Part shown: one piece after another, positions 9,180-18,452 of the stretch
Layout: every line of letters begins with the position of its first letter
Position numbering within the stretch: position 1 is the stretch's first letter
Source of the DNA: Bacillus sp. MM2020_1
Lineage (GTDB): Bacteria > Bacillota > Bacilli > Bacillales > Cytobacillaceae
Direction: 5' to 3'
Assembly: GCA_011250595.1 (NCBI GenBank)
Contig: JAANMP010000032.1
Span: forward strand, 1-52,479
Length of the DNA: 52,479 nt
Program-made: the position numbers and the translations under genes
Notes under the pieces: generated by a model
What the model was told of the DNA's origin: nothing
What the model saw: only the letters and a program-made list of their open reading frames with translations
Databases searched by the model: none

Positions 9180-9683
9180 ATGGCAGTTGTAAAATCAGTC
9201 ACAATCGATGGTGAGAGTATCCATGTGTTTAGAAACGCGGTCTATATCTTTGAATCGAGTTCGGGCTTTACCTTAGAATTGGATCTGATTGTCAGTGAGG
9301 TTGTAGTAAAAAAATATAAGACGGTGGACAACTTAATCGTCGCGATAGAATTAGAAGATGGTAGAATCATCCATTCGATTATGCATGTAAAAATTCTCTC
9401 TGGCGGATTGCCACAACTTAATTTATTCAGTGACCTCGATGATATCCAAGAATACACTGATTTCGATCGGGTAAGCGAAAATGATTCTTGGTTTCCGAAT
9501 ATAGAAGATGGCATTACAATAGAAGAAATAAGAAAAGTCGAAATGCCTCATGAGGATGTTAGTATCAAACTAAAACTGCCAATCAATCAGATAGAATGGA
9601 TAAAAAAACAAAAAAAGAAAAGTTTAAATGAAATTTTTCAAGAAATGATCAATGAATATTGGGAAAAACAGGACATTAAGTAA
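9180..9683 (+). CDS. Hypothetical protein with C-terminal short basic helix
   Basis: 167 residues from the ATG at 9180, which follows GGAGG at ideal spacing; an ATG at 9165 overlaps that site. The N-terminal half is beta-rich (SVTIDGESIHVFRNAVYIFESSSGF), the middle is acidic, and the end has a Lys-rich helix (IKKQKKKSLNEIF). The end looks like a ribbon-helix-helix or regulator tail, but I do not recognise a family. It precedes the DUF2161 gene by 93 nt on the same strand. Confidence 0.6.
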   Translation: MAVVKSVTIDGESIHVFRNAVYIFESSSGFTLELDLIVSEVVVKKYKTVDNLIVAIELEDGRIIHSIMHVKILSGGLPQLNLFSDLDDIQEYTDFDRVSENDSWFPNIEDGITIEEIRKVEMPHEDVSIKLKLPINQIEWIKKQKKKSLNEIFQEMINEYWEKQDIK

Positions 9684-9776
9684 TTTTGGGTGATTGTTGC
9701 ACTTCCGTCTGAAAATTCCATTCAGATGTTAGGAAGATTCGATTCTATAGGGTTTGCATTGGGATGGTGATACCGC

Positions 9777-10499
9777 ATGAAGGAAACAAAAAAGCTCTTA
9801 GAGACAGATTTATATAAACCCATTCAGACCTATTTTGTCCGAGAAGGATATGAGGTTTACGGTGAAGTGAAAGACTGTGATATTGTTGCACTGAGAGATG
9901 AGGAGCTAGTTGTCATCGAATTAAAGCTTAACTTAACTGTTGATTTATTGATGCAAGCGGCCAAACGGCAGAGGATTACAGATAAGGTTTTTGTGGCAAT
10001 TCCGAAACCAAAGCATCGTTTGAATTCGAAACAATGGACGGATAAATTCCATTTAATTCGCAGGTTGGAGCTTGGTTTAATCGTTGTTTCAAGCCCGGGG
10101 ACACGTGGAAGAGCAGAAATTATTTTTGAGCCCACTCCATTTCCGCACAGGAAAAACAAACGTAAGCGTGAGTCTATTTTGAAGGAAATTAATGGTCGCA
10201 GTGCGGATTATAATATTGGCGGGAGTAATCGGACGAAAATCATGACGGCATATAAAGAAAATTGTATCCAAATTGCCTGTTATCTTGAAAATTTAGGTCC
10301 TTTAGCCCCGAGGATGTTAATTCAATTAGGATCAGGAAAAAATACTTCATCGATTCTTACAAAAAACTATTATGGTTGGTTTGAAAGAATCAAACGAGGT
10401 ACCTATGTGATAACAGAAAAGGGGAAAGAAGAAATTAAGGGATATTCGGAGTTAGTAACTTATTTTTTAACTAATTTAGGTGACGAGAAGGATACATAA
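9777..10499 (+). CDS. DUF2161 family protein, predicted PD-(D/E)XK nuclease-like
   Basis: 240 residues. The N-terminal part has the PD-(D/E)XK arrangement: a conserved Asp in KDCDIVAL (about residue 36) followed by ELVVIELKLN with the E-x-K pair (about residues 49-51), then a helix QAAKRQRITDKVFVAIP. DUF2161 proteins have this restriction-enzyme-like fold and are common in Firmicutes; their role is not established. The C-terminal half looks like a winged helix (YGWFERIKRGTYVITEKGKEEI), suggesting DNA binding. It ends in a strong terminator. Confidence 0.75.
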   Translation: MKETKKLLETDLYKPIQTYFVREGYEVYGEVKDCDIVALRDEELVVIELKLNLTVDLLMQAAKRQRITDKVFVAIPKPKHRLNSKQWTDKFHLIRRLELGLIVVSSPGTRGRAEIIFEPTPFPHRKNKRKRESILKEINGRSADYNIGGSNRTKIMTAYKENCIQIACYLENLGPLAPRMLIQLGSGKNTSSILTKNYYGWFERIKRGTYVITEKGKEEIKGYSELVTYFLTNLGDEKDT

Positions 10500-10510
10500 A
10501 CATACAAAGG

Positions 10511-10542
10511 CTGTCTCAAGAATTTACTTGGGACAGTTTTTT
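10511..10542 (+). terminator. Intrinsic terminator after the DUF2161 gene
   Basis: CTGTCTCAAG pairs with CTTGGGACAG (one G-T pair) around a six-base loop, followed by six T. Confidence 0.85.
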
Positions 10543-10552
10543 ATTTACTAAG

Positions 10553-10750
10553 TTACTTAATAAACTCAATTGCTCTTGGCCGCGTGCCTTTGTGCCATTG
10601 ATAACAAAGAATGCTGATCAAAATCAGGTCAATTGCATCACCGCCATAATACATAAGCAATCCGCCTGTTTTGGCTTGGACACTGGGAACTCCGATAGGC
10701 GGGTGTGCATAAATATATTTTGAAAGGATGCCATGGCATGCCAAGGCGAT
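10553..10750 (-). pseudogene. Remnant of a CtaG-type cytochrome c oxidase assembly gene (C-terminal piece only)
   Basis: The minus-strand frame ending at 10553 encodes a tail with HGILSKYIYAHPPIGVP followed by GGLLMYYGGDAIDLILISI and QWHKGTRPRA, which matches the last membrane helices of the caa3_CtaG family as I know it. That family is normally near 300 residues with seven helices. Here the frame stays open to about 10849, but the upstream 33 residues are hydrophilic and do not look like CtaG, so at least three quarters of the gene is missing. No ribosome site is evident. I read it as decayed. Confidence 0.55.
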
Positions 10751-10894
10751 GAGTATTACACACGAACGGTGGTTAGATTCATTCTTATTAAGTTGATTGC
10801 TAAATTTGTTGATAAAAATCTTATTTTTAATTTCTCTGCAATTTGTCAAGACTGATAAATAGAGGGCGATTAAGATAAGGAAGGAGACTTATTT

Positions 10895-11068
10895 ATGAAT
10901 AAACCGTTTGAATACCCGGAAATTTACTATAACGAAGTCATCTATTTTTTAGAAACGAAATGGAAGCGTCGACTAAGTGAACATGAGCGTCATGTACTTA
11001 TTGAAGGCTATAAATTTGGCAGGATGGTTGAGGCGGAAAATGAAATTAGAATTCTTTCGGCTGAGTAA
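10895..11068 (+). CDS. Small hypothetical protein, 57 residues
   Basis: ATG preceded by AAGGAG at good spacing. The product begins MNKPFEYPEIYYNEV and is rich in charged and aromatic residues (FLETKWKRRLSEHERHVL, EGYKFGRMVEAENE). The helical, charged pattern looks like a small soluble helix-bundle protein. Family not recognised. A short GC-rich hairpin follows at 11094. Confidence 0.6.
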   Translation: MNKPFEYPEIYYNEVIYFLETKWKRRLSEHERHVLIEGYKFGRMVEAENEIRILSAE

Positions 11069-11093
11069 TTTTTTTGATGGGATGAATTCTATT

Positions 11094-11109
11094 GGCAGCA
11101 GTTGCTGCC
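11094..11109 (+). terminator. Short hairpin after the 57-residue ORF
   Basis: GGCAGCA-GT-TGCTGCC is a perfect seven-base stem. The downstream sequence is T-rich but not a clean T run, so termination may be weak. Confidence 0.4.
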
Positions 11110-11136
11110 TGTAATTTTATCAGATTTTAAATGTAA

Positions 11137-11159
11137 CTTTGCAAACTGCAAGGTTTTTT
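11137..11159 (+). terminator. Second small terminator-like hairpin in the malate synthase upstream region
   Basis: CTTTGCA-AAC-TGCAAGG followed by six T. It lies just before the likely promoter of the malate synthase gene and probably isolates it from upstream transcription. Confidence 0.4.
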
Positions 11160-11175
11160 CTCGTGTTAAGTATTG

Positions 11176-11197
11176 TATAATAAAGGAAGCGCTTTAT
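11176..11197 (+). promoter_or_regulatory. -10 box and cre-like site upstream of malate synthase
   Basis: TATAAT at 11176-11181 is followed at once by AAGGAAGCGCTTTAT, which fits the CcpA site pattern WTGNAANCGNWNNCW with two mismatches. A site just downstream of the -10 would let CcpA block transcription when preferred sugars are present. No clear -35 is seen. Confidence 0.4.
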
Positions 11198-11315
11198 ATT
11201 TATAAAAAAATGGTGTCATTGACCAACCAATTACGGGAGGCAGGTGTAAGAGGTTCGGAGATTAGTAGGTTTTCGTGGGTGTAAAAGTTTAAGCTACATA
11301 AGGGGGAATTAAAGG

Positions 11316-13499
11316 ATGTCAAACTATGTAAAAATGGGTAATCTTCAAGTAGCGGATGTACTTTATCATTTTATTAACGAGGATGCACTGCCTGGGACTG
11401 GCTTAGACCGTGAGAAGTTTTGGGCTGATTTTGAGACACTTTTTGATGACTTAACACCGAAAAATAATAAGCTGCTAGCTCGTAGGGATGATATTCAACA
11501 ACAAATCAATGCCTGGCATCGGATAAATAAAACCTTCGACTTCGAAAATTATCAATCATTTTTAAAGGAAATTGGTTATTTAGAGCGGGAATCTCCTGAT
11601 TTTCAAATAAGTACGGAAAATGTTGATGAAGAAGTAGCCTTAAAAGCAGGGCCGCAGCTCGTCGTTCCAGTCGATAATGCCCGTTATGCTCTAAATGCAG
11701 CAAATGCCCGTTGGGGAAGCCTTTATGATGCGTTATATGGAACGGATGCAATAAGTGAAGACAATGGGGCAAATCGAATAGGAGCCTATAATCCAAAACG
11801 TGGGGAAAAAGTCATTGCCTATGGAAGGGGATTTCTTGATCAAGCCGTACCTCTTAAACAATCCTCCCATCAGGATGCTGTCAAATATCAGGTTTTGAAT
11901 GGGAAATTGGTAGTTTTACTTCGTAACGGCGCAACGGGAGAACTTGAGGATGAATCCAAATTAATTGGATATCAAGGGAATCCGGAAGAGCCTTCCGCCA
12001 TTTTGATGAAAAATAACGGGAATTATTTTGAAATCCAAATCGACCGCAGCCATCCGATTGGTAAAACAGATTTGGCGGGCGTTAAAGATATTTTCATAGA
12101 GTCGGCCTTAACTACGATTATGGACTGTGAGGATTCCGTTGCCGCTGTGGATGCCGAGGATAAGGTGCTTGTTTATTCCAATTGGCTCGGTTTGATGAAG
12201 GGGAACCTGACGGCTGCTTTTACAAAGAACGGAAAGACGATTACTCGAGCCCTACAGCCTGACAGACGATATGCTGCCCCTTCAGGTGGTGAGATTACCT
12301 TAAAAGGACGATCTCTCATGTTTATCCGTATTGTCGGACATCTAATGAAGAGTCAGGCAATTCTTGATAAGGATGGAAATGAGGTACCTGAAGGGTTAAT
12401 GGATACGGTGTTAACTAGTTTGATTGCTAAGCATTCTCTTATGGCAAATGGAAAATATCAAAACTCCTCTAAAGGATCGATTTATATTGTTAAGCCAAAG
12501 ATGCATGGGTCTGAGGAAGCGGCGTTTGCTAACGAAACGTTTAATCGTGTCGAAGATATGCTGGGACTTGAGCGGAATACCCTAAAGATTGGTGTTATGG
12601 ATGAAGAGCGCCGGACGTCGTTGAATCTAAAGAATTGCATAGGTGAAGTTAAGGAACGTATCGTATTCATTAATACGGGCTTCTTGGACAGAACAGGGGA
12701 TGAAATCCATACGTCTATGGAAATCGGTGCGGTGATTCGCAAAAATGAAATGAAGTTTTCGACCTGGCTGCAAAGCTATGAAAAATCAAATGTATTTGTC
12801 GGACTTTCCACTGGTCTAAAAGGCCGTGCCCAAATTGGTAAAGGGATGTGGGCAATGCCGGATCTAATGGCAGAAATGCTTAAGCAAAAAATCGGTCATC
12901 TACAAGCTGGCGGTACAACGGCATGGGTTCCTTCGCCAACGGCTGCTACCCTGCACGCGCTTCATTATCATCAATTAGATGTTTCAAAAGTGCAGGAGGA
13001 GTTAGCTAAGGATATCCAGGATTTAAGGGAGCAAATTTTAACCATCCCTGTAGCCGAAAATACCGACTGGTCGGCAGAAGAAATTCAGCAGGAGCTGGAT
13101 AACAATGCCCAGGGCATCCTTGGTTATGTGGTTCGTTGGGTGGAAATGGGTGTTGGCTGTTCAAAAGTACCGGATATTAATCACGTGGGCTTAATGGAGG
13201 ACCGTGCGACGCTAAGGATTTCTAGTCAGCATATCACCAATTGGCTTCACCATGGAATTTGTACCAGGGAACAAGTATTGGAAACCTTAGAGAGAATGGC
13301 GAAAGTGGTCGACCATCAAAATGAAGGAGACTCGTCTTATCGCCCAATGGCTATCGATTATGATCAATCTGTTGCCTTCCAAGCAGCGTGCGACTTAGTC
13401 TTTAAAGGCTATGATCAGCCAAACGGATACACCGAGCCAATTTTGCATCGCCGCCGAATTGAAGCAAAAGCCAAATGGGGCGTCAAGAACTATAACTAG
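11316..13499 (+). CDS. glcB: Malate synthase G
   Basis: 727 residues, matching the long G isoform (about 720) rather than the short AceB form (about 530). Family segments are clear: [20 protein letters not shown] near residue 265, the acidic pair in [27 protein letters not shown] and [25 protein letters not shown] sequence. It condenses glyoxylate with acetyl-CoA to malate in the cytoplasm. It has AAGGGGGAATT before ATG, its own terminator and a possible cre site. No isocitrate lyase lies in the window, so here it more likely clears glyoxylate from glycolate or purine-type compounds, though an unlinked lyase cannot be excluded. Confidence 0.95.
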   Translation: MSNYVKMGNLQVADVLYHFINEDALPGTGLDREKFWADFETLFDDLTPKNNKLLARRDDIQQQINAWHRINKTFDFENYQSFLKEIGYLERESPDFQISTENVDEEVALKAGPQLVVPVDNARYALNAANARWGSLYDALYGTDAISEDNGANRIGAYNPKRGEKVIAYGRGFLDQAVPLKQSSHQDAVKYQVLNGKLVVLLRNGATGELEDESKLIGYQGNPEEPSAILMKNNGNYFEIQIDRSHPIGKTDLAGVKDIFIESALTTIMDCEDSVAAVDAEDKVLVYSNWLGLMKGNLTAAFTKNGKTITRALQPDRRYAAPSGGEITLKGRSLMFIRIVGHLMKSQAILDKDGNEVPEGLMDTVLTSLIAKHSLMANGKYQNSSKGSIYIVKPKMHGSEEAAFANETFNRVEDMLGLERNTLKIGVMDEERRTSLNLKNCIGEVKERIVFINTGFLDRTGDEIHTSMEIGAVIRKNEMKFSTWLQSYEKSNVFVGLSTGLKGRAQIGKGMWAMPDLMAEMLKQKIGHLQAGGTTAWVPSPTAATLHALHYHQLDVSKVQEELAKDIQDLREQILTIPVAENTDWSAEEIQQELDNNAQGILGYVVRWVEMGVGCSKVPDINHVGLMEDRATLRISSQHITNWLHHGICTREQVLETLERMAKVVDHQNEGDSSYRPMAIDYDQSVAFQAACDLVFKGYDQPNGYTEPILHRRRIEAKAKWGVKNYN

Positions 13500-13504
13500 A
13501 GGGC

Positions 13505-13542
13505 AAAGGCAACTACATGGAACAGATGTAGTTGCCTTTTTT
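13505..13542 (+). terminator. Strong terminator after malate synthase G
   Basis: AAAGGCAACTACAT pairs perfectly with ATGTAGTTGCCTTT around GGAACAG, then T residues. Confidence 0.92.
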
Positions 13543-13608
13543 GATGAATGAAAAGGTCAATATAAGGGAAAATACCTTTGATACATGACTTTTTAAGGAG
13601 TGAATAAG

Positions 13609-14328
13609 ATGAGTAACATTGAACAGAAAGAAACACCACATATTAAGCCAAATGGGGTAGAAATTGCCGAAACGATTTTATTGCCTGGAGATCCCTTACG
13701 GGCAAAGTTTATCGCTGAGACCTATTTAGACAACCCGGTCCAATTTAATTCAGTTCGAAATATGTTTGGATTCACAGGATCTTACCAAGGAAAACAAATA
13801 TCGGTAATGGGTACAGGCATGGGAATGCCAAGCATGAGTCTCTATTCCTGGGAGCTAATTCATGTTTTTGGAGTAAAAAATTTGATTCGGATCGGAACTT
13901 GCGGTGCTATCCAAGACCAAATGAATTTGTATGATATTGTTCTGGCAATGGGGGCATCGACGGACTCCCGCTATGTTCATCAATACAACCTCCCTGGAGA
14001 GTACTCCAATATTGCCTCGTTTTCATTGTTGGAAAAAGCGAAAAAAGGGGCAGATGAAAAAGGTTTTCCTGTCCATGTTGGAAATGTTCTTTCGAGTGAT
14101 ATTTTTTACAATGCTGACCCTACTGCGATTGAAAAGTGGCGTAAAATGGGGATTCTTTGTGTAGAAATGGAGACCGCGGGACTTTATATGAATGCAGCAT
14201 ATGCTGGGGTTAATGCGTTGACCATTTTAACGGTAAGTGATCATATTTTAAGAAATGAACAAACTTCACCTGAGGAAAGGCAAAATGCTTTCACTCAAAT
14301 GATGGAAATCGCCTTAGAGCTTGCCTGA
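13609..14328 (+). CDS. deoD: Purine-nucleoside phosphorylase, DeoD type
   Basis: 239 residues from the ATG at 13609, which has AAGGAG eight bases upstream; an overlapping GTG at 13600 is rejected. Hallmarks are LPGDPLRAKFIAETYL near residue 23, GTGMGMPSMSLYSWEL, the phosphate-site RIGTCGAIQ, VEMETAGLY and the catalytic aspartate in TVSDHIL. Hexameric DeoD splits purine (deoxy)nucleosides with phosphate into base and ribose-1-phosphate. It is a single gene, or weakly linked to the FUSC gene 52 nt downstream. Confidence 0.95.
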   Translation: MSNIEQKETPHIKPNGVEIAETILLPGDPLRAKFIAETYLDNPVQFNSVRNMFGFTGSYQGKQISVMGTGMGMPSMSLYSWELIHVFGVKNLIRIGTCGAIQDQMNLYDIVLAMGASTDSRYVHQYNLPGEYSNIASFSLLEKAKKGADEKGFPVHVGNVLSSDIFYNADPTAIEKWRKMGILCVEMETAGLYMNAAYAGVNALTILTVSDHILRNEQTSPEERQNAFTQMMEIALELA

Positions 14329-14380
14329 ACAAGACGGGAACTCTGCAAGTGAGTTACTACTTTTGGAAAGAAGCGATTGA

Positions 14381-16339
14381 ATGGTTGAAAGCAGTAAATC
14401 AGGAGCATCTAGCCCTAGAGTCTTAACGATTATGAAACAAGCGATGGCAGTTAATAAAAAACCCTTTCCATGGCTAAAAGCATTTTGTGCAGGTGTTGCA
14501 GCAGCTTTTCCAGTTATGATTGGTTTATTATTTGGTAACTTTGAATATGGGTTATTAGCTGGGATGGGGGGCTTTACCTATCTATATGTATTTAATATTC
14601 CATATGCTCAACGGGCAAAAAAGCTATTGTTTGTTATCCTTGGCATGTGTTTAGTTACAATTCTAGGGACATTTGCTGCTCCTTACCCACTGGCAATTGC
14701 CCTTTTAATGGGACTCATTGGTGCAGTTGCATTATTTATTTTTGGAGCTTTACGCATAGCGGGACCCTCTGCCATCTTTTTCGTGTTAGTTTTTGCAATG
14801 ACATCAGGGATGCCAGCTCAAACAGAGCTTGCCCTGTTACGTGCCGGACTTGTTTTTATTGGTGGAACACTTTCGTGGATTATTGCCATGTTTGGCTGGT
14901 TCTTCAATCCTCATGGCCCGGAAACAGGGGTTGTTCAAGGAGTTTACTTGGAATTGGCTGGGTTGCTTGATTCGGTTGGTACGAAAAAATTTAATGAGTC
15001 GAGACATCGCGTTATGTCCGTTTTAAAAGAAGCTGAAGAAACACTGGCTGAGGGTTACATATCTTGGCGAACTACAGATTTATTTAATCGTTTATACGTG
15101 TTAAATAATCATGCAAATAAACTATTTTTATTTATCCTTGAAAATTTTTCAGAAAGTAATTCCAATATCCCACCTGAATTAGGGCAAACTGTCCGGGAAA
15201 TGGCTTATTCACTGGGTCAGAAGGACAAGAGTGAACGTGTGTCCCAAAAGATATTACAGCCAGTTGATATGGATGAAAAAGTGATTCACTTATTTACAAA
15301 AGTTTATAATGCAGATGCTATTATGAATGAGCCAACATCGAAAATCAATCAAACGATTCAAATCTTCAAACCATCTATTAAGACTATTTTTATGGGAGCC
15401 TTTGATAAACACTCGATTATTTTTATTACGGCGATACGGTTTGGAGTTATTGTAAGTATTGCTGCAATTCTTGCTTTTCAGTTTGGATTTGTAAGGTCCT
15501 ATTGGGTGCCGTTATCCTGTGTGGCTGTTTTATCAGGCTCTTCCATTGTTGCCACTTATCATCGCGCGATTCAAAGAGGATTTGGCACCATCCTAGGTAT
15601 CTTAATCGCGAGTTTGATTCTTGCAATGCACCCTGATGGCTACATAATTGCTTTTTTTATCTTCCTATTAACGTTTATTACCGAGTTGTTTATTGTAAAA
15701 AATTATGGTTTAGCTGCCCTATTTTTTACACCAAATGCTTTACTTATGGCAGAAAGCACGAGTCAGGGAAGCTTTAGCTTCGCTTATTTTGCCTCGGCAA
15801 GATTAATCGATGTTGCAATCGGAATTTGCCTCGGTCTTTTCGGGGTATGGTTAGTTGGAAGAAGGTCAGCCTCTAGTCGACTGCCGCATTTAATTACCAA
15901 AACGATTCGAAGTCAGGCACAATTTTTGTTCATCCTCTTTTCTGATCAAGGAGAAGGTTTTATTGCTTCCGAGAGTAGAGAATTGAAAAAAATGCGCACG
16001 AATATCATTAATCTAATCACTCTATATAGTACAGCGGCAGGGGAGATTCCGGTTAATCAAAAGGCAGTCGAACATTACTGGACAGTTATTTTTACAATTG
16101 AGCATTTAGGGTTTTTACTAGAAAATTGCTCAAAAACTGAAGGGCGTCCGTTTCTTTCGGATGAATTACTGTCCCAATTGCTTTATGTATTTGAAACGAT
16201 GGCCAATGCTACCGATCGACAACGTCCACCATCTTTAATAAAAGTCCCTGACATCGATGGTTTTCCTAGCATTAAAAGTGAAATTATCCTTCTGCAAAAA
16301 TCGCTTCAAAGTAAAAGTAGTTTAGCTATCTTACCATAA
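14381..16339 (+). CDS. FUSC/aromatic acid exporter family membrane protein
   Basis: 652 residues with two blocks of about five to six hydrophobic helices (roughly residues 25-170 and 330-490), separated and followed by soluble helical regions. This is the duplicated FUSC layout known from YccS/AaeB-type exporters. In the second block IRFGVIVSIAAILAFQFGF and SYWVPLSCVAVLSG precede HRAIQRGFGTILGILIASL, the FUSC_2 signature. Likely exports organic or aromatic acids across the membrane; the substrate is unknown. Start ATG with GGAAAG upstream. Confidence 0.8.
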   Translation: MVESSKSGASSPRVLTIMKQAMAVNKKPFPWLKAFCAGVAAAFPVMIGLLFGNFEYGLLAGMGGFTYLYVFNIPYAQRAKKLLFVILGMCLVTILGTFAAPYPLAIALLMGLIGAVALFIFGALRIAGPSAIFFVLVFAMTSGMPAQTELALLRAGLVFIGGTLSWIIAMFGWFFNPHGPETGVVQGVYLELAGLLDSVGTKKFNESRHRVMSVLKEAEETLAEGYISWRTTDLFNRLYVLNNHANKLFLFILENFSESNSNIPPELGQTVREMAYSLGQKDKSERVSQKILQPVDMDEKVIHLFTKVYNADAIMNEPTSKINQTIQIFKPSIKTIFMGAFDKHSIIFITAIRFGVIVSIAAILAFQFGFVRSYWVPLSCVAVLSGSSIVATYHRAIQRGFGTILGILIASLILAMHPDGYIIAFFIFLLTFITELFIVKNYGLAALFFTPNALLMAESTSQGSFSFAYFASARLIDVAIGICLGLFGVWLVGRRSASSRLPHLITKTIRSQAQFLFILFSDQGEGFIASESRELKKMRTNIINLITLYSTAAGEIPVNQKAVEHYWTVIFTIEHLGFLLENCSKTEGRPFLSDELLSQLLYVFETMANATDRQRPPSLIKVPDIDGFPSIKSEIILLQKSLQSKSSLAILP

Positions 16340-16340
16340 A

Positions 16341-16376
16341 AAGGGCCTCTAGCATTGCGTTGCTAAAGGTCTTTTT
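16341..16376 (+). terminator. Terminator after the FUSC gene
   Basis: AAGGGCCTCTAGCA pairs imperfectly with TGCTAAAGGTCTT, then five T. Confidence 0.7.
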
Positions 16377-16478
16377 AACGAAATGTTTTTCTTAAGATGT
16401 GTATTTTTTATATCTTATTTAAGTGTTATGATAATCATGAAATGTAAAAATATTCATGTGATTGGAAAAGGTGAATTT

Positions 16479-17150
16479 ATGAGTGAATTTCTGGTTGGTA
16501 AGCAAATGCCCTATTATGAGCAATGTTACCATTCGATAAAAAACATGATCTTTAATGGGAACTTTAAACCCGGGGAACGAATCAATGAAACCCAATTAGC
16601 GAAGGATTTCAATGTCAGTAAAAGTCCTGTCCGAGAAGCGATTCGGATTCTTGAAAAAGAAGGCTTATTGGTTGTAGATAACTCAAAAGTACTAGTATAT
16701 GAGCCGACCTTAAAAGATATAAAGGACATCTATTTTTGTCGTATGGCTCTTGAATCTTTTGCTACTCGGCAAACGACGGAAATAGCGCTTGACTCTGAAA
16801 TTAAGCAACTTGAACAAATCTTGCTGGATACCGAAATAGCGATATCCGAAAATCATGACTCCCATGCTATCATCACGCTTAACAGTCAATTCCACAGTTT
16901 AATAATCGAATATACTAGAAATGATCGTATTAAAAAGCAATTAGAAGACTTACGAGGATTAATTTACTATTTCAGAGTATTAAATTTTAACGGGGACAAT
17001 CGGGCTACCATCATCTTAGATCAGCATCGACAAATATTTCATCACATTATGAACCGTAACGCTGAAGATGCATCGAAGGAAATGGTGAAGCACCTCCAAT
17101 ATGATATTGACCATTTAGCAGAGATTTTAGCATCCCAACAAATAGAATAA
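16479..17150 (+). CDS. GntR family regulator, FCD subfamily
   Basis: 223 residues from the ATG at 16479 with AAAAGGTG upstream; upstream in-frame ATGs lie in sequence unlike the family. The N-terminal winged helix has GNFKPGERINETQLAKDF and SKSPVREAIRILEKEGLL (about residues 25-65). The C-terminal helical FCD domain supplies FHSLI and HRQIFHHI histidines that usually bind a metal and an organic acid. It stands immediately before a tartrate/isopropylmalate-type dehydrogenase whose upstream region has a perfect palindrome, so it probably controls that gene in response to a hydroxy acid. Confidence 0.85.
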   Translation: MSEFLVGKQMPYYEQCYHSIKNMIFNGNFKPGERINETQLAKDFNVSKSPVREAIRILEKEGLLVVDNSKVLVYEPTLKDIKDIYFCRMALESFATRQTTEIALDSEIKQLEQILLDTEIAISENHDSHAIITLNSQFHSLIIEYTRNDRIKKQLEDLRGLIYYFRVLNFNGDNRATIILDQHRQIFHHIMNRNAEDASKEMVKHLQYDIDHLAEILASQQIE

Positions 17151-17163
17151 AATAACAAAAACC

Positions 17164-17189
17164 CGTATCACGTTAGTGGTACGTTTTTT
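17164..17189 (+). terminator. Terminator after the GntR gene
   Basis: CGTATCAC-GTTA-GTGGTACG (one G-T pair) followed by six T. Confidence 0.85.
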
Positions 17190-17277
17190 AATGCAAATTT
17201 ACAGAATTCAGTTTATTCCATCAATTTTACATTTGTTGTTGCGAAAATTAAAGAATTTAAGTAAGATTAACTTAATA

Positions 17278-17294
17278 CAGTCGACCGTCGACTG
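17278..17294 (+). promoter_or_regulatory. Perfect palindrome CAGTCGAC-C-GTCGACTG, candidate operator
   Basis: The 17-base element is an exact 8-1-8 dyad, 30 nt upstream of the dehydrogenase start and just downstream of an A+T-rich promoter-like region. Its GTCGAC core resembles operators of some FCD-type GntR proteins, and such a regulator is encoded immediately upstream. Confidence 0.6.
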
Positions 17295-17323
17295 CGATGA
17301 TTATAAGTAAAGGTGGTCAAACA

Positions 17324-18382
17324 ATGAAGAATTTAAAAATTGCAGCTATACCTGGGGATGGAATAGGAAATGAAGTGGTTCCTGCAGCAATTAAAGTGTT
17401 GGAAACTATTGCAAATATCCATGGCGGCATGAAGTTTGACTTCACCCATTTTCCGTATGGCTGTGAATATTATTTAAAAAATGGTGCGATGATGGCTGAA
17501 GATGGACTAGAACGACTAAAAGATTTTGACGGCATTTTTCTTGGGGCTGTCGGTAATGCTAAGCTCGTTCCAGATCATGTTTCCCTGTGGGGTCTTCTGA
17601 TTAAAATTAGACGAGAATTTGAACAGGTTATTAATATTAGGCCAGCGAAAGTACTAAAAGGAGTAAAATCTCCTTTAGTAAATCCAAAGGACTTTGATTT
17701 AATAGTCGTTAGGGAAAATAGTGAAGGAGAATATAGTTCAGTTGGCGGAAGAATCTATCAAGGCGAAGACGAATTGGCTATACAAAATAATATTTTCTCC
17801 AGAAAAGCAACCGAACGTGCGATGCGCTATGCTTTTGAATTGGCATTAAAACGCAATCAGCATGTAACGAGTGCAACGAAGTCAAATGGAATCGTGTACT
17901 CGATGCCTTTCTGGGATGAGGTTTTTAAAGACGTATCAAAAGATTACCCAACTGTAGATACAGATTCACAGCACATTGATGCCTTATCAGCCTTCTTTAT
18001 TACCCATCCCGATAAATTCGATGTGATTGTGGCTAGTAATCTTTTTGGCGATATTCTAACCGATTTAGGTGCTGCCATTATGGGAAGTATTGGGGTTGCG
18101 CCAGCCGCCAATATTAATGTGAATGGAAAATATCCTTCGATGTTTGAACCTGTTCATGGGTCTGCACCTGATATTATCGGAAAAGGCATCGCAAATCCGC
18201 TTGGTCAAATTTGGACGGCCAAAATGATGTTAGATCATTTTGGAGAAGAAGAACTCGGTAATTTATTACTAAATGCAATGGAAAGCGTCACAAGTGCTGG
18301 TATTTTAACACCGGACCTTGGAGGAATTCATACAACAGAAGAAGTAACAGTAGAGATCATTAGGAAGTTAGCAAACTACTAG
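17324..18382 (+). CDS. Tartrate/D-malate/3-isopropylmalate-type decarboxylating dehydrogenase (TtuC-like)
   Basis: 352 residues from the ATG at 17324 with AAAGGTGG upstream. Motifs of the beta-decarboxylating dehydrogenases are present: GDGIGNEVVPAA near the start, RENSEGEYSSVGG, the catalytic lysine region SATKSNGI, DALSAFFITHP and NLFGDILTDLGAA. The RENSEGEYS and FGDILTDLGAAIMGSIG wording is nearer tartrate dehydrogenase/D-malate dehydrogenase than LeuB, and no leucine genes are near. It would oxidise a 2-hydroxy acid with NAD+ and Mn2+/Mg2+, often with loss of CO2. Probably induced by its substrate through the preceding GntR protein. Confidence 0.85.
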   Translation: MKNLKIAAIPGDGIGNEVVPAAIKVLETIANIHGGMKFDFTHFPYGCEYYLKNGAMMAEDGLERLKDFDGIFLGAVGNAKLVPDHVSLWGLLIKIRREFEQVINIRPAKVLKGVKSPLVNPKDFDLIVVRENSEGEYSSVGGRIYQGEDELAIQNNIFSRKATERAMRYAFELALKRNQHVTSATKSNGIVYSMPFWDEVFKDVSKDYPTVDTDSQHIDALSAFFITHPDKFDVIVASNLFGDILTDLGAAIMGSIGVAPAANINVNGKYPSMFEPVHGSAPDIIGKGIANPLGQIWTAKMMLDHFGEEELGNLLLNAMESVTSAGILTPDLGGIHTTEEVTVEIIRKLANY

Positions 18383-18452
18383 TTTATTACCATTTCAGAG
18401 ATTCTTAGAAAAAAATAAGATTTAGGCGTGTCATTTCTAAATATTAATAACT

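Noticed and set aside
11102..11284. 60-codon ORF upstream of malate synthase
   Set aside because: It runs across the hairpin, -10 box and cre-like site, has no ribosome site and no family-like sequence.
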